From: Spraguea lophii
Taxonomy: Eukaryota; Microsporidia; Spragueidae
NCBI GenBank assembly: GCA_001887945.1
Contig: LDOQ01000258.1
Coordinates: 1 to 35,297, forward strand
DNA: 35,297 bases
Reading direction: 5' to 3'
Below are positions 28,955-35,297 of this stretch, piece after piece. The translations under genes were made by a program, and so were the position numbers. Within the stretch, counting starts at the first letter, position 1, and every line of letters starts with the position of its first letter. The notes beneath the pieces are model-generated. The model had not been told where the DNA came from. It made no database searches and was given only the letters and a program-made list of their open reading frames with translations.

Positions 28955-29728
28955 TTAGTTATTTTTAATAAAAAAATTCTTTCTTGTATTTTCTGATTCT
29001 TGTCTTTTTAGTGCTATACAACTTTTTGTATCGTGAGTATTGGTTTTGTGGTAAGAACAACATTTATCATTTTTTGTTTTGTTTGGAGGATCAATAAAAT
29101 TATTACGTTTTATGTTTATTGTTCTTTTTCTATCAACCCGGCTATTAGCAGTTACAACTTCTTCTATATCTTTTATATAATAAATAATTTCTTGTACTGT
29201 ATACTTCTCTGCTTCTCTCATTTTAATTTTCGTTTCGGATGTTAAGTTCTCTAAAAATTTTGTTTCTAATAACACATTCTCTTCTGTTTCTGACCATCCA
29301 TTACACTTAGCCAATTTATATGTTATTTTCTTCAGTTCATCATGATAATCCTGTATTTTAGCAATTTTTATTTCCTTTATATCTTTTAGATTGGATTGTA
29401 GTGACTGTGCTAATTTAGAGTTGTAGGTTTGGCTCATTATCTTTTCTAATACCTTTTGTGGGTCTTTTATACTATTTATGAGCTGTTTATAGTTGTTTGA
29501 TAATAAATGTTTTATTACAGCAAATGATCCTACTTTGGAAAAATTGTTGTTGTCACATAGCTCTTTAACTTGATCAATCCATACTTCTACATTTTGCTCT
29601 TCTAAATTTTCTAGTACTTCTATTTCTATCATAGTCTTTATTTCCGTATCTGCAAGCTTCATTTCAAAACTTTTTGTGTCTCTTTTCTGTTTCTGTTTGT
29701 TAATAGGCACATTGACGTTTGAATTCAA
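28955..29728 (-). CDS. Gag of the LTR retrotransposon
   Basis: A 257-residue open frame starting just inside the 5' LTR with TTG; the first ATG is at residue 23 (29,662), so the true start is uncertain. The middle is helical and fits a Ty3-type capsid (VEVWIDQVKELCDNNNFS.., LETKFLENLTSETKIKM). A zinc knuckle C-S-Y-H-K-T-N-T-H-D-T-K-S-C (about 226-239) has the C-x2-H-x4-H-x4-C pattern seen in many fungal and plant gypsy Gags. It should form the virus-like particle and bind RNA. It stops with TAA at 28,957-28,955; protease lies in the same frame right after, so this was probably one gag-pol frame, or is read through at the stop. Confidence 0.85.
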   Translation of the reverse strand: MNSNVNVPINKQKQKRDTKSFEMKLADTEIKTMIEIEVLENLEEQNVEVWIDQVKELCDNNNFSKVGSFAVIKHLLSNNYKQLINSIKDPQKVLEKIMSQTYNSKLAQSLQSNLKDIKEIKIAKIQDYHDELKKITYKLAKCNGWSETEENVLLETKFLENLTSETKIKMREAEKYTVQEIIYYIKDIEEVVTANSRVDRKRTINIKRNNFIDPPNKTKNDKCCSYHKTNTHDTKSCIALKRQESENTRKNFFIKNN

Positions 29729-29730
29729 AA

Positions 29731-29988
29731 TGTCTTGTTCCGTAAGAGGAACAAGCCCAGTTATGTGTCTGTGGTAGATAGATAAGATGCTGGATCCTTT
29801 GAAAGATAAAGATTTTTGAGGCTGGCTCTTAAAGTTTTCATTAAAACTTTTGTTTTTAAACTTCGTGGTTTATTTAAATATTTTGTTCTTAAACTCAAAA
29901 AGGAGTTTCCAAGAACCAATACGAATATTTTCTCCTTTCCTTCAATCTTCAACCTCCTTTTTTGTCATTACATCTTCTGTACATGACA
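29731..29988 (-). repeat. LTR (5' LTR of the minus-strand element), 258 bp
   Basis: Partner of the LTR at 26529-26788, with the same TGTC/GACA ends and hairpin. It is followed at 29989-29993 by the second copy of the CTTAT target duplication. Confidence 0.92.
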
Positions 29989-30443
29989 CTTATAAAATGT
30001 AAACTTCTTTTTTTAAAAAATATTTTTAATCATTGCTGTTATTATTGTTAACGTTATTAGGAATATTATTACCCGTCCTTCTAATTGTTGTTCTATTTAT
30101 GCTAGCTATTTCATTAAAACATTTCATTCGATATTCTCAAATAATTAGTATTTCTTCCTCGTTCAACAATATTTGGGAATTATGGCCAGACCTATTATAA
30201 ATATTACTGCATTATTAAATCCAGCGGTGTTTAGAAATAATCTGTTTGGCGTTTCATTCACAGTTCTATGTTTTTATATTGTATTGATATGTTTTTCATC
30301 AATAATATTCACTCATTTTCTTGTATTTCTGTATAACATTACAGATATTACACTTCTTTTGATTGTAAAATTAAATCTTTCAATTTGACCCTGTGATTCT
30401 GGATGAAGTGGGCGACCAAACATATGTCTTATATTATATTTAT
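29989..30443 (-). pseudogene. Stand-alone gypsy-type integrase relic, C-terminal part (Ginger/KRBA2-like)
   Basis: On the minus strand a frame from about 30,425 gives HMFGRPLHPESQGQIERFNF, then TIKRSVISVML and, after a stop, VNETPNRLFLNTAGFNNA. This is the integrase block with the third catalytic residue (Glu of QGQIER), followed by the TVNETPxxLF segment seen in Ginger and KRBA2-type integrases. Similarity fades below about 30,150. The N-terminal part of the same gene lies beyond SINE copy 3. Confidence 0.7.
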
Positions 30444-30940
30444 GTCCCGCCTGGCCCAGTGGTCGTGGGGTGGTAACCAAACTCCAAGCCTGGCGGGTTC
30501 GAATCCCTCATCCAGAAAAAATTTTCAAAACAAAAAAAAAAGAATAATAATAAATGCAGAAGAGAAGAAAAAGGTTGTTGAGTGGGTGAGGTTTCGATAG
30601 CGCAGCATAGCTGTGCCTTGTATGACGGCCCCGCTACTAGATTAAAGTAGTGTTTAGCTGATGTAGTTGCAATCCCTGTATTGATTAGTGACTCGGCCAA
30701 TACTATGCAACGAAAGAGGCTGGGAATTCCTTAAGAGCTGGAAGTGGGGGCGGCGACGCGCACCATACGCAAAATCCTAACACTCTGGAGCATAAGGTAA
30801 GATGAGATTAATGCATATCTGTAGCGAAACCAGTTAGTACAAGCTTAAATTCGCTCGAGGAACCGAAGGTCACAGACCATGGTAGGCCGCAACCGGCCAG
30901 GAAGCTTTGATAAATAAAAGTTTCATTCGTAAAAAAAAAA
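30444..30940 (+). mobile_element. tRNA-derived SINE, copy 3 (best preserved)
   Basis: A 497-bp insert starting GTCCCGCCTGGCCCAGTGG. The A box TGGCCCAGTGG is at 30452-30462 and the B box GGTTCGAATCC at 30496-30506. An A-rich linker (30,515-30,575) precedes a GC-richer body of about 330 bases. The end is TAAATAAAAGTTTCATTCGT followed by ten A (30931-30940). A perfect 12-bp target-site duplication TATTATATTTAT flanks it (30432-30443 and 30941-30952). It interrupts an integrase relic of opposite orientation whose reading frame resumes exactly past the insertion. No protein coding; an antisense 86-residue frame is spurious. Transcription would be by Pol III from the internal boxes, and mobilisation by a LINE that is not in this window. 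Confidence 0.93.
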
Positions 30941-31610
30941 TATTATATTTATTATATAAAGAATTTATTGACTTATTGTTAAATTCTCCAGGAAATAATA
31001 CACCCTAAAAAAGATTTTCAAATGGATATATATTTCGTCTACTGTTATTAATACACGGGGAAAATCATGCAAATTTTGTTGCACAATCAATCATAGTTGA
31101 AATATATTTAAAATTATTATTATCAGATTGATAATCTAACATATATGTTATATCTAATTGAATTCTATCAAGTTTTTTATATAATAATGATAGGCTGTAT
31201 GGATATTTGATCAATATATGTACCATGTGTACCAGAAATAAAACAATTATCCAATACCGCTTTTATATTGGTTATTTTTATATTATAAAATTTATTTTTT
31301 ATTTCAATAAAAGTTGAATTTATGCCTTTATGTCGACTTTCATAATTTTCAATGCATTCTTCTTTTAATCCAACAATATATTCTGAAATATATTCCAGAG
31401 AATGATTATTTGTTTTTATAAAAATTTTATAATTTAATAATAACATTTTATCTGCTTTTATTTTAAATTTCTTGTTTTGGTTTTTAGTTAGATTAATCGG
31501 ATATAGCCCAGTTCTTAAATATATAACGAAATCATTATATCCCTCTTCTATTTTTGTTTTTATTAAATTGCCACGATGAATTTTTTAAAAAGAAAAGTTT
31601 GCATTTTATA
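30941..31610 (-). pseudogene. Stand-alone gypsy-type integrase relic, N-terminal part
   Basis: From about 31,570 the minus strand reads EEGYNDFVIYLRTGLYPINL, then KKFKIKADKMLL, the segment before the zinc finger in Ginger/KRBA2-type integrases (YL..G.YP.......K..FK.KA). The zinc-finger-like block is ENYESRHKGINSTFIEIKNK, then AVLDNCFIS, with one His and the last Cys lost. The first catalytic block is LDRIQLDITYMLDY (about 31,130-31,170), then YISTMIDCATKFA. After a stop and a shift, GEFNNKSINSLYNKYNI (about 30,945-31,000) represents DNGxEFxN; its Asp is gone. No reverse transcriptase is adjacent, which favours a DNA transposon of Ginger type or a domesticated-like stand-alone integrase over an LTR element. 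Confidence 0.7.
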
Positions 31611-32198
31611 AACATAGGTTTATAAGTGTTCGATTTTATTATTTGATTTTGCTATTCAGGTTTTAATTTTGCGACCAATACTTTTTTTATTTTATTACAT
31701 TATAAATAATGGGATTCTAATTTTACATCAGGAACTATTCAAAAAATATGGATTTTTTAAATATTAATATATAGAGACAAGCGGAGATTATGACAAATAA
31801 TATATTATATAATAGTTTAATATAAACAAATTCCATTTTTTATTTTTTTATATACATTTATTTTTAAGAAAAACCTTAATTTTATTCAACATGAATAGAT
31901 TATCATATGTTTTAAAATAATGTTAAAGACGATATTATATTATTTATATATATAATTTATATTATAATATAATATAATCATTGACGTTTAAATTCGGTAT
32001 CTTATATACATGGTAATTCAGAAAAAAGATAAAAATTAATTTTTAAATAAAATGTGTTCGTTTTAATAAATTACGTATAATGATTGGGAATATACTGTTA
32101 AAAAGATTACTTTTTTCTTCCGCATTTTAATATAAAATCTTTTAAAGAATCATCGTTGTTATTTTAAGGTCGTTTACAGTTTTTAGAATATATTCTTT
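31611..32198. other. AT-rich spacer between transposon relics
   Basis: Nothing recognisable; strongly AT-rich with TA-repeat tracts near 31,930-31,980. Confidence 0.45.
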
Positions 32199-32895
32199 TT
32201 AAACATCCCTTCTAGTTACATTTGATCTTTTATTTGATACATAATCTTTAAGATAATTAAAGGTATTTTCTACGGGATCGAATTCAGGAAAAGTAAATGA
32301 GCAAAAATAATACCCTATGTCTTCCTCTATCAAATAAGATAATATTTTGTTAGTTTTATGGAATCCGACATCATCTAATATTAAGATTATATTTTTATTG
32401 AATATATTTTTATCATACGTTTCTCTAATAATTACTTTAAAACATTCCATCTTATATGTACCATCTAAAATCCTATGGTGTATTATACCAGCCGATGAAA
32501 AAATAGCACACATGGAAATATTTTGATCTTTACTAAATGCAATATAAGTAACAGTTATATATTTTTTTGGGGTATACCCATCTGAATTGCTTATGTCGAG
32601 GCAAACCTACATTTATCTAAAACAAAACCGTTTTGTCCCTCGTTTCAATAAATGTGAGCCGTAACTAATAATTTGTTTTCTATGATCATCTATAAGATAA
32701 CCGAAAACCTCCTTTTCAACTTTTTTTAATTATACCACTAGTCTTAACAATTTTATGTATAATAGACCGAGATACATAACCGCTCTTGCTATATATTCTT
32801 CGCGTCTGCTGATTTGGATCAAAGAATTATTCTTCGCCTCTTTATTTTCCGATCTCCTGTCTTTTTACCACGTAATCCCTAAAGTTTTCATTTAT
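32199..32895 (-). pseudogene. Tc1/mariner-IS630-type transposase pseudogene, C-terminal half intact
   Basis: The last 104 residues are one open frame: AIFSSAGIIHHRILDGTYKM, IILILDDVGFHKTNKILSYL (second catalytic Asp in LDD), and FTFPEFDPVENTFNYLKDYV with the catalytic Glu of the P-x-x-(N/D)-P-(I/V)-E motif. Upstream in broken frames are KRQEIGK, DPNQQTRRIYSKSGYVSRSI and IHKIVKTSGIIKK (helix-turn-helix DNA-binding part) and VCLDISNSDGYTPKKYITVT (first catalytic Asp). All three catalytic positions survive, but at least three stops or shifts break the N-terminal half. No terminal inverted repeats were found by eye. Confidence 0.75.
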
Positions 32896-34830
32896 AAATT
32901 TCAAAGTTTATATACATAATTTTGAGCGGGATTAGGTATTTTTATAGTGATATGTGTGTCGCACCCGTTCTTATGCATTTACCTATTCAAAAGACCTTTT
33001 ATTACAGCAATAAACGTTTTTCTTTGTGTAACCATTAGGGTGGAAATATAATATTTAAAATCCTGTATACGAAAAAGACTCTAAATATACGTAATTTATT
33101 AAAATAAATACATTTTATTCAAAAAATAAATTTTTTTCTGAATTCACCTCTAATCATGTGTTTATAAATTTTCTTTAATTTATTCTAATAATACGGTTTC
33201 CATAATTCAGAATTGTTATATCTTACTGGTATTTAAATATTAACCAAAGATTGTAAAAGACTCTAGTTTTTATTATTAATTCAATGGAATAATTTATATC
33301 CATATTAGCTGATATAAGAATGTTTTTTATAAAGAATAATTTGGAGACAATAATCAAAAAAATCTTTTACAAAAAACAACTTTAATATATTTTTTTACAC
33401 GATAGAACACCAATAATAATAATACATTATACCTATATATACTTTAACCCAATATAAAATTATTTTTTTTAATCATGGTATAGTTCGAAATCTATTCACG
33501 ATTTAATGACATCATACTTTTGAAAACATCTAGAAGGATAGATATAAATTTAAACAGTCATTAAAATACATGGTATATTTAAATTATATTTCCTGCATTA
33601 AAGATCGCTACAATCATTCACATATAAACGATATGTTAATTGTTCATATATAATTAAAGATAATAATTATAAATATATATACTTTCTAACTCAGTATTAT
33701 TCTTAATTATACCTTTTAATTATAGAGAAAACATTCTGCTTATACTTTAAATTATATTATAACATATAATCTAATTATTATTATTTCAATATTAATGAAT
33801 TTGAATCTCTTTATTAACATAATAATGTTTAAATCATCATAGAATAAATATACATGTTTATACTAGTTAATTATTATTGGTATTAAAAATGTGTTATCTT
33901 TTAAAGAATATTTTATGCTATACTTTCAAATGATTAATTATTCAACAATATTCTTCTTTACATATATTATTTTTTATTTTGAATTTATCTGGATAAGAAA
34001 TTCAAATATGCTATCTTTAGGATTTAATTACCACCATACAACTATTGTATTTTAATATTATTTATTATTAATAATTTTAAGTAATTTATATCTTTATCTT
34101 CCCACCTTTTGATTTTATTTAAAATAAATTATTTTTTAAAGGTTTTATCGAAGGAAAATATATGAGAGGAATAATTATTTAAGCGTTGATGTTATTAAGA
34201 TGTAGGTGGAAACAAGTTTTATAAATTTAAAGAAGTTGAATATAAAAAAATAATTATATTGGAAAACAAATGATTTTAATAATTTAGTTACAATAATAAA
34301 TGAAATGAATTATAGGAAATTAGCAAAAAAAATGTTATATTTATATCTATAATGTTATATAATCGTATTATTTATCTCTATCAATCTATATTTTATTGTT
34401 ATAATTGTTTTTTAAGATTACAATAGTTATTGATATAGAATAAGAAATGAAAAAAATTATAAAAAATATGCTCAAATAATGATAAATATGGATTTAAATG
34501 ATAAAATAAACACGTTAATTTTTTAAAATATATATATTTATTTATTGACATTCTTATTGGATAATAGAATTGATAATTTATGAATAGATTTTAATTTATA
34601 GTTAAATAAATATTATATACGCTATAAATTTTTTATTTAATGATAATATTGATTCAGTTTATATTTAATTTGACAATTAACTTCAAAAGCCTTTCAAAGC
34701 AATATACAATCTTATTACATTTGTTACTGCCATATCTTCTAATTTTAGAAAATTTTCTTTATTCATAATTTTTCTAAGATAGATAGAATTTATTTGATTA
34801 GATTTACAACTTCTAATAGTTTATTATTGC
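32896..34830. other. Gene-free AT-rich region, about 1.9 kb
   Basis: Long AT-rich stretch with stops in all frames. A less AT-rich stretch near 32,940-33,060 may be the outer part of the transposon just described. No genes, RNAs or clear repeats seen. Confidence 0.45.
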
Positions 34831-34849
34831 ATTTATGCGGGTGGATAAC

Positions 34850-34935
34850 AGCATAGCGGCCTCAGAAAATTGAAAGCGCCCGGGGAGAGCGCAATACAGA
34901 TTTCCTTCTCCGCAACTTTAACCTCAGAGGGCCTG
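34850..34935. ncRNA. Candidate structured RNA in a GC-rich island
   Basis: A stretch of roughly 100 bases with clearly higher GC than its surroundings and several possible paired arms: GGCCTC (34858-34863) with GAGGGCC (34927-34933), a GCGC/GCGC hairpin (34876-34879 with 34889-34892), or alternatively GGAGA (34884-34888) with TCTCC (34907-34911). There is no open frame. Pieces such as GAAAGCGCCCG and AGGGCCTG are faintly like eukaryotic 5S rRNA, but the closing helix of 5S is absent. The strand is unknown. It could also be a decayed mobile element. Confidence 0.22.
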
Positions 34936-35067
34936 TCAGTCTAATTCACAATTAAACAAGTAGTCTTAAAATTATATATTACTGTATATTTATAATAATA
35001 TTTTATTCTTTATTAGATGAAATATCATTATAAGATACTCTTTAATGTTACGTAATAAATTATTACA

Positions 35068-35097
35068 ACCGGGAATTCTGATATACAAACTCCCGGT
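35068..35097. repeat. Perfect 7-bp inverted repeat
   Basis: ACCGGGA (35068-35074) and TCCCGGT (35091-35097) enclose 16 bases. It sits just before the ISXO2-like fragment and could be part of the element's leader or end. Confidence 0.5.
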
Positions 35098-35099
35098 AT

Positions 35100-35297
35100 A
35101 AATCGAAGAGAATTTGAAAACTTAAAAACCATGACAAATAAAGAAATTGTCAATCTTTTCCAGTTAACTGGAATGCTTCCACAAAGATATAGATACGTGG
35201 GTGTAATAGAATATTAACGGCGGTCATTGGCAGAATAACATATCACCTAAATTTCGATGTAAGTTTGCCGATTGCCAGGATAAAACAAATTATAATA
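35100..35297 (+). pseudogene. N-terminal fragment of an ISXO2-like transposase, cut by window end
   Basis: A frame near 35,110-35,215 reads LKTMTNKEIVNLFQLTGMLP and QRYRYVG, then a stop; a second frame continues GGHWQNNISPKFRCKFADCQ with DKTNYN to the window edge. The order, a short helix followed by a C-x4-C zinc-ribbon half, fits the N-terminus of ISXO2-like transposases. It has at least one frameshift already, so it is probably dead. The catalytic part, if present, lies outside the window. Confidence 0.5.

Larger units (their letters stand above)
26529..29988 (-). mobile_element. Ty3/gypsy LTR retrotransposon, complete ends, defective pol
   Basis: A 3,460-bp element transcribed on the minus strand. 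Two LTRs with TGTC...GACA ends bound it, and a 5-bp target-site duplication CTTAT flanks it (26524-26528 and 29989-29993). Order on the minus strand: 5' LTR, gag with zinc knuckle, protease, reverse transcriptase, RNase H, integrase zinc finger, integrase C-terminal module, polypurine tract, 3' LTR. This pol order defines Ty3/gypsy (Metaviridae-type). The LTRs differ by about five substitutions and one 2-base gap, so the insertion is fairly young. Pol nevertheless has a stop after gag, a frameshift in protease, a TGA in RT/RNase H and lacks the integrase catalytic core. It lies next to the older integrase relic. Confidence 0.93.

Noticed and set aside
30444..30515. Possible tRNA gene
   Set aside because: A and B boxes are present but no acceptor stem pairs and there is no proper anticodon arm; it is the SINE head.
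34850..34935. 5S rRNA gene
   Set aside because: Only short internal similarities; the terminal helix and overall length do not fit.
1..35297. CRISPR array, bacterial operon or prophage
   Set aside because: No regularly spaced repeats, no Shine-Dalgarno sites, and all readable genes are eukaryotic; the bacterial-like transposases are of types known in microsporidia.

Overview
The window looks like a piece of a large, AT-rich, repeat-laden microsporidian nuclear genome. The evidence is: compact intron-less host genes; a CCC (occasionally GGG or CCTT) motif a few bases before the ATG of almost every real gene; fungal-type proteins (GNA1-like acetyltransferase, kinesin-13, an APC/C TPR subunit, a forkhead factor, a WBP2-like protein); and two ordinary eukaryotic tRNA genes. 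I cannot name the species. No rRNA operon, CRISPR array or bacterial-type operon is visible.

Positions 1-9,800 hold a Sel1-repeat protein, a coiled-coil/winged-helix protein (possibly Dad1-related), a secreted acidic protein, a small SET-domain methyltransferase, a 52-residue gene, a multi-pass membrane protein, tRNA-Met(CAT), a WBP2/GRAM-like protein and an Rtf2-type zinc-finger protein. A dead Tc1/IS630-type transposase lies between them. Positions 9,800-12,500 are a relic zone with two decayed ISXO2-like transposases. Positions 12,500-20,000 return to genes: an FHA-like/forkhead factor, a Cdc27/Cdc23-type TPR protein, a GNA1-like enzyme of UDP-GlcNAc synthesis, tRNA-Ile(AAT) and a SAM-kinesin-13. 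A SINE copy sits between the forkhead and TPR genes.

Positions 20,000-35,297 contain no recognisable host protein gene. They are a graveyard of mobile elements: two more SINE copies, ISXO2-like and Tc1/IS630-like pseudogenes, relics of a stand-alone gypsy-type integrase (Ginger/KRBA2-like), and one structurally complete but coding-defective Ty3/gypsy LTR retrotransposon with TGTC..GACA ends and a 5-bp target duplication. The insertions are nested: SINE copy 3 sits inside the integrase relic, which reads straight on in frame if the SINE and one copy of its duplicated target are skipped, and the LTR element landed beside the 3' part of the same relic.

The main discovery candidate is the roughly 490-500 bp tRNA-derived SINE family. 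Three copies share a tRNA-like head with Pol III A and B boxes, a long GC-richer body and an A-tail, and two copies have 12-13 bp target-site duplications. Two GC-richer islands (about 20,710-20,800 and 34,850-34,935) with paired arms are weak candidates for structured RNAs.
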